Origin: Opitutia bacterium UBA7876
GTDB taxonomy: Bacteria; Verrucomicrobiota; Verrucomicrobiia; Opitutales; Seribacteraceae
Reading direction: 5' to 3'
NCBI GenBank assembly: GCA_002500665.1
Contig: DLRY01000028.1
Span: 62,001-126,000 of the forward strand
DNA length: 64,000 nucleotides
In this document: one piece after another, positions 48,577-56,895 of the stretch
Position numbering within the stretch: the stretch's first letter is position 1
Layout of the letters: every line of letters starts with the position of its first letter
The notes under the pieces: model-generated
Databases searched by the model: none
What the model was told of the DNA's origin: nothing
Seen by the model: only the letters and a program-made list of their open reading frames with translations
Translations under genes and position numbers: made by a program

Positions 48577-49551
48577 TCAGGCGGCACGAGAAAAGTGCTC
48601 GTCCATCTCCTTGTAGTTGTTGAAAACGTTGATTTGAGTATCCCTGACGGATTTCTCGCTCAAGGCGCCGGAGAGGGCTTCCTTGGTGAGTCCGATCATC
48701 TCGAGAGAGTCGGGATCCGAACAAATCAGACAAATGGAAAGCTTCCCCCCGGACTTCTCCAAGCGGACGCCGAGTTTGGCTTTGTTCGGAAGATCGATGG
48801 CAAAGCGGACGACTTTCTTGGCGTGTTTATCCATGTAAGAGATCCGTGGCGTCACCGATTTGGTAAGAAACCTTACGAAACTGCGGGCCTGAGGCGACTG
48901 GGAGGGCTCGCTCGATGAGCGTCCCTCAAGGACTTGAAAATCCTGCTCTGACTGTCCGTTTTCCATCTTTGGGTGGGTAGAAGCATTTTTTGCGCCACGC
49001 CGTCCGCCCTTCCTCTTCCGACCATCCTTCGCATCCGGATCTAAAGTAATTTCAGCCCTTGAGTCGTCCTCTGCGTGGAGCAGGCTCTTGGGCAGATTCC
49101 GCAAGTTCTTACCCAAGCGGACCGGAGATGCTTTCTCAGCAACAACGGTTGCGGGCACCTTTACGCCCTCCGAATTCGTCAAGGCGGCAGCGATCCTTGA
49201 GCGGGCAAGCTTCGAACTCGACAAGCCGTGAGCGCTCTGGGTCGAGGGACGGGCAAGTGGTCCCTTGGCCCGATCGCTCGTCTTGCCGGTAGCGGGCCTG
49301 AGTGTCCCGGCCACAGGCTCAGAAGCGGTAGAAACGGCTTTTCCGCCTCCCCTGACGGCGGACGGGTTGTTGCCCTTTCCGGCAACGGGTTTGCCTCCAT
49401 CCTTGCCTCGGGGAAGGTTCTTGACCTTTGAATCAAAGCTTTGGTCCAGTTTTTCCGGCAACCAGAATGAACCGTTCCTGCCAATCGCCTGGTGAGCGGG
49501 AGCGGGAGCAGCAGGTGCATTGACCTGCGGTCCTATGGAATTGAGTGACAT
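48577..49551 (-). CDS. fliK: Hook-length control protein FliK-like
   Basis: 324 aa. Low-complexity, basic and Ser/Ala/Gly-rich for the first ~200 residues (ruler region). The compact C-terminal domain (about 235-310) has a FliK-type pattern (VVRFAIDLPNKAKLGVRLEK, GGKLSICLICSDPDSLEMIG). It measures hook length and flips the FlhB switch. Primary similarity is weak as usual for FliK; order fliK-flgD-flgE supports it. Confidence 0.75.
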   Translation of the reverse strand: MSLNSIGPQVNAPAAPAPAHQAIGRNGSFWLPEKLDQSFDSKVKNLPRGKDGGKPVAGKGNNPSAVRGGGKAVSTASEPVAGTLRPATGKTSDRAKGPLARPSTQSAHGLSSSKLARSRIAAALTNSEGVKVPATVVAEKASPVRLGKNLRNLPKSLLHAEDDSRAEITLDPDAKDGRKRKGGRRGAKNASTHPKMENGQSEQDFQVLEGRSSSEPSQSPQARSFVRFLTKSVTPRISYMDKHAKKVVRFAIDLPNKAKLGVRLEKSGGKLSICLICSDPDSLEMIGLTKEALSGALSEKSVRDTQINVFNNYKEMDEHFSRAA

Positions 49552-49581
49552 GCGCCGAAAAAATCAGTTCGAGTTGCGAGC

Positions 49582-50244
49582 TTATAGGCCAAGTCCCGGA
49601 ACTGCCTCGTCTAGATCCAGGCTGGGCAGCAAGCCCCTGTCCCGCATGGCAAGGGCATCGGCAAGCTCGATCAAGGCATCCTCGTCGCTGTTGAGCATGA
49701 AGGCGATAATAGGCGCCTTGTCCTCGGACTTAAGCATCTCGAAAATGGTCAAGGCTTCCTCAAACCTTCTCTTTTGGCGCCAGTTCTGGATTTCCATGCT
49801 AGCGACCTCTGGCCCCATCTCGACCCATCTCTTGGAGGTATCCCTGTATTCCTTTTCCTTGGCTTCACTCAGTTCCTGACCCTGTTGGGACTCGAAGTCG
49901 GCCAACCGGGCGGAAAGATCACTGCGAATCTGGTCCAGTTCCTTTTTCTGCTTCTCGAGGGCCTCGAGATCCATAGAGATGGCGGATTCCCGGGCATCGA
50001 GCTCGCTCTCGCGCTCGAGCAGTTTTTCCTTTAGGGCGACGAGCTCCTTGGAAAGCTGGTTCATGGAATGAGTCTCCGCTGGCGAATAGCTGGTATCGTC
50101 GGCATCGAACTCGACGCTCGTGAACTCGGCTACGATTTCCGGTTTGGGCTTAAAGAGCGTGTCGTAGTTTACCCAGACCATCCCCACGGCGGAGACGAAG
50201 GAAAGCAGAACCGCTACCAGTACGATAAGGTTAGTATTATTCAT
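49582..50244 (-). CDS. MotE-like coiled-coil membrane protein
   Basis: 220 aa. An N-terminal membrane anchor (about 5-26) and a coiled coil (about 62-135, ELVALKEKLLERESELDARE) precede a short helical repeat region resembling MgtE-N (FEEALTIFEMLKSEDKAPII, NSDEDALIELADALAM). The plan is that of MotE, a periplasmic stator/MotB-stabilising chaperone found next to fliJ in several phyla. The name is a structural analogy, not a certain orthology. Confidence 0.65.
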   Translation of the reverse strand: MNNTNLIVLVAVLLSFVSAVGMVWVNYDTLFKPKPEIVAEFTSVEFDADDTSYSPAETHSMNQLSKELVALKEKLLERESELDARESAISMDLEALEKQKKELDQIRSDLSARLADFESQQGQELSEAKEKEYRDTSKRWVEMGPEVASMEIQNWRQKRRFEEALTIFEMLKSEDKAPIIAFMLNSDEDALIELADALAMRDRGLLPSLDLDEAVPGLGL

Positions 50245-50255
50245 AGTTAGATGGT

Positions 50256-50711
50256 TTAATTGCTGCTAGCTTTGTTAAAGACAAATCGGGCCCCGATAAC
50301 ATCGCCGAGTTCCCTCTCCTCCTTTTTGGACTCATGCTCGAGGTGCTCCTCTTTCTGCTTCTCCTTGAGCTTGAGGAGACTTTTGAAACTCGAGTCCGTC
50401 TCAAGGAACTGATTCCTCTTGAAATCCTCCACCTTCCTAGCTTCTTGCACCCTAGCATTAAGGTCGATGATACGTTCCTTTGCATGGTTGATGGAGCGGT
50501 TGTAGGGTTCCTGCTCACTTCCGGAAAAGCCAACGGTCCGGCGAAGCCCGATCTCTTGCTTCAAGTCATCGAGAGCCCTATGCCCCTGATCGAGAAGCTT
50601 TTCGGATTCCTCCCTGTGGCGGATCGCAACGCCATATTCGGCTATCGCCTTGTCCTTGGCCATTTCCCGGAGGTGCAGAAGCGTCTCGAGCCTAAAAGTA
50701 AAAGCCTTCAT
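50256..50711 (-). CDS. fliJ: Flagellar export protein FliJ
   Basis: 151 aa forming two long helices (FRLETLLHLREMAKDKAIAE, ending in a charged Lys/Glu coil). It matches FliJ, the central stalk of the FliI ATPase and link to FlhA. The start overlaps the fliI stop by 4 bp (ATGA). Confidence 0.88.
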   Translation of the reverse strand: MKAFTFRLETLLHLREMAKDKAIAEYGVAIRHREESEKLLDQGHRALDDLKQEIGLRRTVGFSGSEQEPYNRSINHAKERIIDLNARVQEARKVEDFKRNQFLETDSSFKSLLKLKEKQKEEHLEHESKKEERELGDVIGARFVFNKASSN

Positions 50712-52030
50712 GAGAAAATCCTAAAAAGCTGGGCAAACGCTTCTTCTCGCGACACCAGCCGATCGTAGGGCTGACGAAGAAAGTTTTCCAAGTGAGCGAA
50801 CTTTTCAATCGCCCGGTCGATCTTGGGGTTGCTGTTCTTGACGTAAGCCCCGACGTTTATGAGATCCTCATTTTGCCTGTAGAGGGAAAGCAGGTCGCGG
50901 GCATCGGAAATGGCCGCAATCTCTTCGGCCGAGCATACGGCGCGATCCAGCCTACTAACGCTTCGTAGCACGTCCACGGCAGGAAAATGATTGGCGTTTG
51001 CGAGCTTCCGGCTCAGAACGATGTGCCCATCCAAAAAACCTCTGACGGCATCAGCCACGGGCTCGTTCATATCGTCGCCCTCGACTAGGACCGTATAGAT
51101 CGCGGTGATGGCGCCGCTTTCGCTCGCTCCGGTCCTCTCAAGAAGTTTGGGCAACATCGAGAAGACAGAGGGCACGTAACCGCGGGAAGCCGGTGGTTCG
51201 CCTGCGGCCAAGCCGATTTCACGCTGAGCCATGGCAAAGCGGGTCAGGGAATCCATCAGAAGAAGTACCTTGGATCCCTGGTCTCGAAAGCCTTCCGCCA
51301 AGGCGGTGGCCAGAATGGAAGCCCGAATCCTCATGGGGGCGGGCTGATCGGAAGTGGAAACGACGATGACCGACTTTGCCATGCCTTCAGGGCCAAGGTC
51401 ATTCTCAACGAACTCCCTAAGTTCCCGTCCTCGTTCTCCAACCAGAGATATGACGTTCACTTCGGCCTCCGACCCTCTGGCGACCATGCCTAGGAGAATC
51501 GATTTGCCAACGCCACTACCCGAGAAAATCCCGACCCGTTGCCCGTTGCCAAGAGGAGAAAAGGTATCGATGGATTTAATGCCGGTGGCGAAGGGCTTGC
51601 TAATAAGAGAACGACTTAGCGGATTGGGAGGCTCAGCGTAAAAACCGTCCCTTTGCGGAGCCATCAGGGGCCCCTTGCCATCGATTGGCCGCCCCATGCC
51701 GTCGATAATTCTACCAAGGAGAGATGAACCGTAGGGAACCTCGTTGGAATTCCTCTTGGAGGAAACCTTGCAGCCCGGGTGAATCAGGTGAACGCTCTCC
51801 AAAGCCATGAGCAATACCGTATTTTCCCTAAACCCGACGACCTGGGCCTCGATCTTGTCGTCATGGCGATCCGAACTAATCGAACAAACCTGCCCGATGC
51901 TGACTTCGGGGCCCTCGGACTCTATGATGAGACCGGTTACGCGTCGAACCGTACCTATCTTGTCGAAAGTCCGTACCCCCCGGATGCCTTCCTCCATGAA
52001 TGCGAAACGCTCTTCTAGTGAATCAATCAT
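50708..52030 (-). CDS. fliI: Flagellar export ATPase FliI
   Basis: The start is the ATG at 52030 (440 aa), overlapping the fliH stop. The longer frame to 52198 is inside fliH. Walker A GSGVGKS is at 171-177, and the Walker B region (KVLLLMDSLTRFA) and the downstream GEPPASRGYVPSVF segment are typical of the F1/FliI/SctN family. It unfolds and feeds export substrates with FliH and FliJ. Confidence 0.97.
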   Translation of the reverse strand: MIDSLEERFAFMEEGIRGVRTFDKIGTVRRVTGLIIESEGPEVSIGQVCSISSDRHDDKIEAQVVGFRENTVLLMALESVHLIHPGCKVSSKRNSNEVPYGSSLLGRIIDGMGRPIDGKGPLMAPQRDGFYAEPPNPLSRSLISKPFATGIKSIDTFSPLGNGQRVGIFSGSGVGKSILLGMVARGSEAEVNVISLVGERGRELREFVENDLGPEGMAKSVIVVSTSDQPAPMRIRASILATALAEGFRDQGSKVLLLMDSLTRFAMAQREIGLAAGEPPASRGYVPSVFSMLPKLLERTGASESGAITAIYTVLVEGDDMNEPVADAVRGFLDGHIVLSRKLANANHFPAVDVLRSVSRLDRAVCSAEEIAAISDARDLLSLYRQNEDLINVGAYVKNSNPKIDRAIEKFAHLENFLRQPYDRLVSREEAFAQLFRIFS

Positions 52031-52709
52031 CGCCCTTGAGTTCTTCCTCCACCTTACGCAGTTTGGTGGAGATCCGTCCATCGAGCAGCCCGAACCTGCT
52101 TTTGATCTGGCAATCCCCCGGAACAAGGGAGGGGTCCTCGAAAAACTGTAAGTTCGGATAACCGGCCAGCAGAGACTCGTCCCCGTCCAGGCCATCAAAG
52201 ATACCGGCTATAGCGCTTGCAAATCCCTCTTCGGAAGATTCCGTCTCCCCCTCTTCCTCTTCAGGCTTGGATTCGGCTCTGGCCATTGCCCTGAGTAGGG
52301 AAAGGTCCTGAGGGCAAAGGTATACTTCCAGCTTCTCCTCCTGCCCGGCGAACTCCGATACCATACCTTTGACGATTCCCTCGATGGCCTCGCCATCCAG
52401 ATTAACCTTGTCCAGCACCCGCTCGGCCAAGCCTACGACCAAGTCGGGAAGTCGGTTGTCGAGCTGGGAGACCAATTCCGTGGTCCTTTGATCGAGCTTG
52501 GCAAGCAACTCCTCTTGCCGCCTCGCGTAATCGTCACGCAGCTTCTTGATCTCCGTCTGGTAGAATTCGGCAGCCTCCGCTTTTCCACGCTCATAGGAGG
52601 AATGGGCCTTCGCTTCCGCCTGATCGGCGGGCAGGGACGGGTCTCCGCAAAAGGTTACGCTGAAACCTGAAGGAGCCTCGGGAAAGGAAATGGACTTATT
52701 GTACGACAA
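52023..52709 (-). CDS. fliH: FliI regulator FliH
   Basis: 228 aa from a TTG at 52709, chosen because GGAGGA (52717-52722) lies 7 bases upstream inside the end of fliG. Upstream codons in this frame only shadow fliG. The central coiled region (EAKAHSSYERGKAEAAEFYQ, YARRQEELLAKLDQRTTELV) and the C-terminal V1/F1-delta-like domain fit FliH. It binds two FliH per FliI and the FliN ring. Confidence 0.87.
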   Translation of the reverse strand: MSYNKSISFPEAPSGFSVTFCGDPSLPADQAEAKAHSSYERGKAEAAEFYQTEIKKLRDDYARRQEELLAKLDQRTTELVSQLDNRLPDLVVGLAERVLDKVNLDGEAIEGIVKGMVSEFAGQEEKLEVYLCPQDLSLLRAMARAESKPEEEEGETESSEEGFASAIAGIFDGLDGDESLLAGYPNLQFFEDPSLVPGDCQIKSRFGLLDGRISTKLRKVEEELKGDD

Positions 52710-53742
52710 CGTCGCTTCCTCCGGTATCAAGGATAATTTCCTCGTCTTCCTCGAGTTCGCGAACGATTTGTATGACACGATCCTGAGCAGCCTCGATCTC
52801 CGAGAGGCGCTTGGGTCCGAGGAAACTGAGCTGTTCTTCCAAGGCCTCCACCGCACGCTTGGACATGGTGGAATAGATGGTCTTCTTGAGCTCCGCGGAA
52901 GCATTCTTCAAAGCGATGATCAAATCGTCCTGATCAACCTCCTTGGTAATTTTCGAGATATCTCCGGCACTGAGACGGATCAAGTCCTCGAAGCGGAACA
53001 TCCGCTGCCTGATCGATCCACCCAGCTTGGGGTTTCTTTTCTCAATGCTCTTCAGAAGTTCCTTACCCTCCTCCTTGTCGAACCAGTTCAGAATATCGGC
53101 GGCGGACTTCACTCCGCCCGTCTTGATTCTGGGAGACTGGCCCTTCTTGCCCATTCTCGCGCCAAGGGTGCCGGCTACGACCTCAATCTGGTCCATGGGG
53201 GTCGTTTCCATAGCCCCCACCCTCTCGACAACCTGCTCCTGAATGTTGGGCGGCATCATCTGAAGGACTTCGGACCCCTTGTCCGCGTCGACGTTCGCGA
53301 GAACGAAGGCGATCGTCTGGGGTTGCTCGAAACGAAGCACGTTGTAAATCTGGCCCGAATCCATTTCCTTGATGTCATCCATGAAGTCAAGGTTGTCGCG
53401 GACGGGGGCTATCCGATTCATCATGTTGTTGGCCTTGAAATCGCCATGTGCCAACTCCAGGGTCTTCTGGGCGAAAACGAGGCCACCCAAGTTCGAGTTC
53501 ACGCTCGATTCGATGAGCTCGGAAAACTCGTCCAGCACGCAGTCCTTCATTTCTTGATCAATGATCGGAAAGTTACTGATCTCCTTGCAAATTGCCTCCG
53601 AGTCCTTGGTATCGAAACGCTTGAGCAAGGTTGCCGATGCCTGGGGTCCGAGAGAAATCATGAGGAGAGCCAGCTTTTGGTGCCTCGACATCCTCGAGTA
53701 GCGATCAAAAGCTCCTTCTTCTTCTTCCGCTACTTCTTCCAT
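52696..53742 (-). CDS. fliG: Motor switch protein FliG
   Basis: 348 aa with three FliG domains. The middle-domain EHPQ motif is EQPQ at 139-142 (RFEQPQTIAFVLA). The C-terminal torque helix carries the charged residues facing MotA (KTIYSTMSKRAVEALEEQL). The acidic N terminus (MEEVAEEEEG) is unusual in its charge. It connects FliF to the C ring. Confidence 0.96.
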   Translation of the reverse strand: MEEVAEEEEGAFDRYSRMSRHQKLALLMISLGPQASATLLKRFDTKDSEAICKEISNFPIIDQEMKDCVLDEFSELIESSVNSNLGGLVFAQKTLELAHGDFKANNMMNRIAPVRDNLDFMDDIKEMDSGQIYNVLRFEQPQTIAFVLANVDADKGSEVLQMMPPNIQEQVVERVGAMETTPMDQIEVVAGTLGARMGKKGQSPRIKTGGVKSAADILNWFDKEEGKELLKSIEKRNPKLGGSIRQRMFRFEDLIRLSAGDISKITKEVDQDDLIIALKNASAELKKTIYSTMSKRAVEALEEQLSFLGPKRLSEIEAAQDRVIQIVRELEEDEEIILDTGGSDVVVQ

Positions 53743-53785
53743 TTTTCCAACATCAGGATTCTTGCTTCAGGCGAATGAAAGGATT

Positions 53786-55348
53786 TCAGCTCGAGGAACC
53801 CGTCTCTAGGTATCTCCTGAGGGCGGTCCCAACGTTATCGGGCTTCTCCTGGATAAGATCATTGAGCAATTCTGGAGTCAATCCGCTCCCAAGGCTGCGG
53901 GTTCCGGCAAGCAGCTGCTGGTCATCCTCATCTAGGACTTGCACTTCGGCCTCACTGGGCTTGAATTTCTTGAACATCCTCAGGAACACAATGAACATGA
54001 TAATGGCAAGAAGCGGACCTAGCAGGCTCTTGAGAATCGGACCGTAAGTATCAATGAGTTGCTGCCACTGTCCGAGAGTCTGCCCCGCAGCTCCAAAAAC
54101 CGAAGACTCCGTAAACTCAACCTCATGGATGGTCACCAAGTCATTAACGTTGTTACCGGAATCGAAGTTGGCTCCTATAGCATTTCTGACGGCCTCCTTG
54201 ATCTGAGCCACGTCAGTGCGGGGAGTCTCACCCTTGGCGATAAACACGGCCGCGCTTCGACCTTTGATCGCACCGGGTTCCTGTACCTCCTCGGTAACGG
54301 TCCGGCTGATCTCAAAATCGGTGGTCTTGGACTCCCTCTTCTCCTCGCTTTCGGCCATGATCGGGTCCTGCATGGTGGCATCTTGGCTGACGTTTGGAAC
54401 GTTGGCGCCCATGCCGGCCGCGTTGTTGCCCTGCTGAGTCTCGACGGTCTTGGCGTCGTCCTTATCGGTCGTGGTGGTTCTGGGCACCTGGCCCTCGGGG
54501 TCGAATTGCTCGTCCAGCTTCGTGGTGGACATGGTGTCGAGGTTAACCGAAACGCGCGCCACGACCTTGTCCTTGCCTCCGACGATTTTGGCAAGCATGG
54601 TCTCGATCTTTTCCTCCAGCCTTCTTTCCTGAGCCTGATAGGCTTTCATCATCTGGCCGGCTATACCTGCCGCCCCACCTGACTCACCCTCCTCGGAAAG
54701 CACGTTGCCCTGGTTGTCGAGAACCGAGACGTTGGACTTGTTTACGCCCTTTACAGCACGCGAAACGAGAAATTGGATGGCATTTACGTTGGACTTGTCA
54801 AGAGTATTGCCGCCCGTATCCACGTAGACCGACGCGCTTGGTCGATCGTTGGGATCCTCACTAAGCAAGAGATTATTCTCGGGCTTGACCACGAAAACCT
54901 TGGCCGAGCGGATCGAGTCCATCATCTGAATGGTTCGGGCAAGTTCGCCTTGGATCGCCCGGGTATGGTTGGTCCTCTGGACAAAGTCACTGATACCGAA
55001 ATTACCCTCGTCGAAAATCTCGAATCCGACATCACCGCTCTTGGGCAAGCCCTTCATGGCCAACTCCATCCGCATGGCGGCTAGGTTTTCCTCCGGGACC
55101 AGAATGGTATCGCCCGTTTCACCGTATTCGTACTGGATCTGATTGCTCTTCAAGACGTCGATGACCTCGCCCATGTCCTTGGGGTCTCCCCCTCTGACTA
55201 AAGCACGCATGTCGGTACTGCCGCCCGACCAGCTCAGGATCGCCGCGCTGACGACCACTATGCCGAGGAGGGCTGCGCCCAGACCCAATTTCTTTGAAGA
55301 TGGAAGCTCCGCCCACAATTGACTTAGTTTTTCAAATCTTTCTTTCAT
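53786..55348 (-). CDS. fliF: MS-ring protein FliF
   Basis: 520 aa. Membrane helices at about 21-39 and 438-458 bound a periplasmic region with the ring-building motifs (ALVRGGDPKDMGEVIDVLKS, NFGISDFVQRTNHTRAIQGE, LARTIQMMDSIRSAKVFVV). The C-terminal tail (LNDLIQEKPDNVGTALRRYL) is the FliG-binding helix. It is the base of the basal body, between fliE and fliG. Confidence 0.97.
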   Translation of the reverse strand: MKERFEKLSQLWAELPSSKKLGLGAALLGIVVVSAAILSWSGGSTDMRALVRGGDPKDMGEVIDVLKSNQIQYEYGETGDTILVPEENLAAMRMELAMKGLPKSGDVGFEIFDEGNFGISDFVQRTNHTRAIQGELARTIQMMDSIRSAKVFVVKPENNLLLSEDPNDRPSASVYVDTGGNTLDKSNVNAIQFLVSRAVKGVNKSNVSVLDNQGNVLSEEGESGGAAGIAGQMMKAYQAQERRLEEKIETMLAKIVGGKDKVVARVSVNLDTMSTTKLDEQFDPEGQVPRTTTTDKDDAKTVETQQGNNAAGMGANVPNVSQDATMQDPIMAESEEKRESKTTDFEISRTVTEEVQEPGAIKGRSAAVFIAKGETPRTDVAQIKEAVRNAIGANFDSGNNVNDLVTIHEVEFTESSVFGAAGQTLGQWQQLIDTYGPILKSLLGPLLAIIMFIVFLRMFKKFKPSEAEVQVLDEDDQQLLAGTRSLGSGLTPELLNDLIQEKPDNVGTALRRYLETGSSS

Positions 55349-55376
55349 TTAGAGAAGTTGGAAAGGTGATGGTTGC

Positions 55377-55799
55377 TTATACCCGCATCCTCATGAGCTC
55401 CTTGTAGGACTCCACGAGCTTGTTGCGGACCTCGATCATCAGGTTGAAGGCTACACCAGCTTCCTGGGATTTGACGACTGCCTCGTGAATATTGTCGGAG
55501 CGGCCAAGGATGAGGTCTTGGGTGGCGTTCTTGGAAATCTTTTTCTTCTGGTCGACGCCCTTGATGAAGTTCTCGAACATCTGGGCGAAACCCGGGGCGG
55601 TCACTCTCTCGGTCGGGGTAGTCTTGTCGATGGGGATGACCTCGACGCCATTGCCGACGCCATTGGAGAGAGGCGTGCCTATGCGTTGCCCCATCTCGGA
55701 CGTTTGGGCGGCAAACCTGTCCATCTGGGCATTGGGCTGCATGTTGGGATTCTGCGACAGTAGGTCGCTTAGGCTGGGAAGTGATGATATTTCGTTCAC
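55377..55799 (-). CDS. fliE: Rod adapter FliE
   Basis: 140 aa, longer than the ~105 typical through a ~40-residue polar N-terminal extension. The FliE core is clear: FAQMFENFIKGVDQKKKISK, DNIHEAVVKSQEAGVAFNLM and the end IEVRNKLVESYKELMRMRV. It joins the MS ring to the rod. GTG start. Confidence 0.93.
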   Translation of the reverse strand: MNEISSLPSLSDLLSQNPNMQPNAQMDRFAAQTSEMGQRIGTPLSNGVGNGVEVIPIDKTTPTERVTAPGFAQMFENFIKGVDQKKKISKNATQDLILGRSDNIHEAVVKSQEAGVAFNLMIEVRNKLVESYKELMRMRV

Positions 55800-55816
55800 G
55801 GCTGAATTTCGGAAAT

Positions 55817-56257
55817 CTACCTGCCAATGGACATGGCCTGCTGGGCCATGCGGCGGGAAGTCTTTACTACGGTTAGGTTCGCTTCGTAGGCGCGGGATGC
55901 ACTTATCAAATCGATCATTTCACGGGAAACGTCCACGTTGGGCATCTGCACCATGCCGTCTTCGTTGGCGTGGGGATGGCCGGGATTGAAGATCATCCTG
56001 CCCGGAGTCTGGTCGTTGTAGACGTCCGTAACTCGCACGCCTTGATAGAGATTTTCGTCTACGTAGCCGGGAACCCTTCTCTCCGGGGTCTTGATGAATT
56101 CCTCAAAGACCACTTCCTTCCTCTGGTAGACTTTTCCGGTAGCATCCTGGGTGGTGTTGGAGTTCGCAATGTTCTGGGCGATGATTTCGAGACGGATTTT
56201 TTCCGCGGAAAGAGCGCTGCCGGTTGATTCTATGCCGGGTATGAGGTTCATCGTCAT
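55817..56257 (-). CDS. flgC: Proximal rod protein FlgC
   Basis: 146 aa with the rod motif IRLEIIAQNIANSNTTQDAT, RRVPGYVDENLYQGVRVTDV and the C terminus (PNVDVSREMIDLISASRAYE). Standard length. ATG at 56257; a second ATG two codons on would also serve. Second gene of the cluster after flgB. Confidence 0.96.
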   Translation of the reverse strand: MTMNLIPGIESTGSALSAEKIRLEIIAQNIANSNTTQDATGKVYQRKEVVFEEFIKTPERRVPGYVDENLYQGVRVTDVYNDQTPGRMIFNPGHPHANEDGMVQMPNVDVSREMIDLISASRAYEANLTVVKTSRRMAQQAMSIGR

Positions 56258-56281
56258 GACTTCGCGTTACTCCTAGAAGGT

Positions 56282-56671
56282 CTATACTCTTCCCTTGATG
56301 GCCTTGTTAAGCTCCTTGATCGAACCGCCCACGGCTCCGCTGAGGTACTCGTAGTTGAGCGCATTTCTGTTCATGGCCAGCATTTCCTCGTCGAGCTGTA
56401 CCGTGTTTCCGTCCACTCTCACGGGCTTGGCCTGGCGGTCCTCGGCACTCCTAGGCAACAGGGCCTTGACTCTTCTGAAATCCTTGCGGTCCACGGCTCT
56501 CCTTAGCTCAACGGCAAAGGTTTTGGGAAGGTCCCTGCGCTTGAAGCCGGGGGTCTCTACGTTGGCCAAGTTGTTGGACAGCGCCTCATGCCGCAAATGC
56601 GTGGCATCGAGGAGTTTCTTAGAGATCAGATAATTTTCCTGAGTATATAGATTGTCGAGCAATTCGGCCAT
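56282..56671 (-). CDS. flgB: Proximal rod protein FlgB
   Basis: 129 aa. The rod motif RHEALSNNLANVETPGFKRR and the C-terminal helix (NRNALNYEYLSGAVGGSIKE) define FlgB. It is the first gene of the long minus-strand flagellar run. No Shine-Dalgarno is visible. A sigma-54-type promoter lies so close that the message would start about 4 bases before the ATG. Confidence 0.95.
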   Translation of the reverse strand: MAELLDNLYTQENYLISKKLLDATHLRHEALSNNLANVETPGFKRRDLPKTFAVELRRAVDRKDFRRVKALLPRSAEDRQAKPVRVDGNTVQLDEEMLAMNRNALNYEYLSGAVGGSIKELNKAIKGRV

Positions 56672-56685
56672 TTGGTCGATTTCGA

Positions 56686-56701
56686 TGCAATCTTTGCGCC
56701 A
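56686..56701 (-). promoter_or_regulatory. Sigma-54-type promoter of the flgB flagellar operon
   Basis: Minus strand TGGCGCAAAGATTGCA has GG and GC at exact -24/-12 spacing and matches 10 of 12 positions of TGGCACG-N4-TTGCA. The expected start is about 56675, four bases before the flgB ATG. It lies in the divergent gap with the sensor kinase gene, with a possible activator site further upstream. Confidence 0.65.
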
Positions 56702-56751
56702 ATTTCGAAAGCTCGAACGGCAAGCCCTGCGAACCCCCTGTTCATCACCAT

Positions 56752-56787
56752 CCGAATTTTTTTGAATTCATTCGAATTCCGAATTTT
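56752..56787. promoter_or_regulatory. Possible activator-binding site (AT-rich repeats) upstream of flgB
   Basis: CCGAATTTT occurs twice as a direct repeat (56752-56760 and 56779-56787), and GAATTC occurs twice 10 bp apart (56764-56769 and 56774-56779), one helical turn. Relative to the predicted flgB start this is about -77 to -112, where sigma-54 activators normally bind. The function is inferred only from symmetry and distance. Confidence 0.4.
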
Positions 56788-56895
56788 AGCGCATATGGCA
56801 ATTTTTTCCTAGCCTAGATCGCCAATAGGGAAATCTTTGTCTTTTGAGGCTTTTCATAAAGGCCAAAAAGTAGTTTGTTTAAAGCCCTTCACTCA

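Noticed and set aside
52690..53778. 362-codon plus-strand open frame
   Set aside because: Antisense to fliG, which is certain by homology.
56796..56815. TGGCA half of a sigma-54 promoter on the plus strand, toward the kinase
   Set aside because: The -12 region lacks the GC pair (TCCTA), so it is not a functional match.
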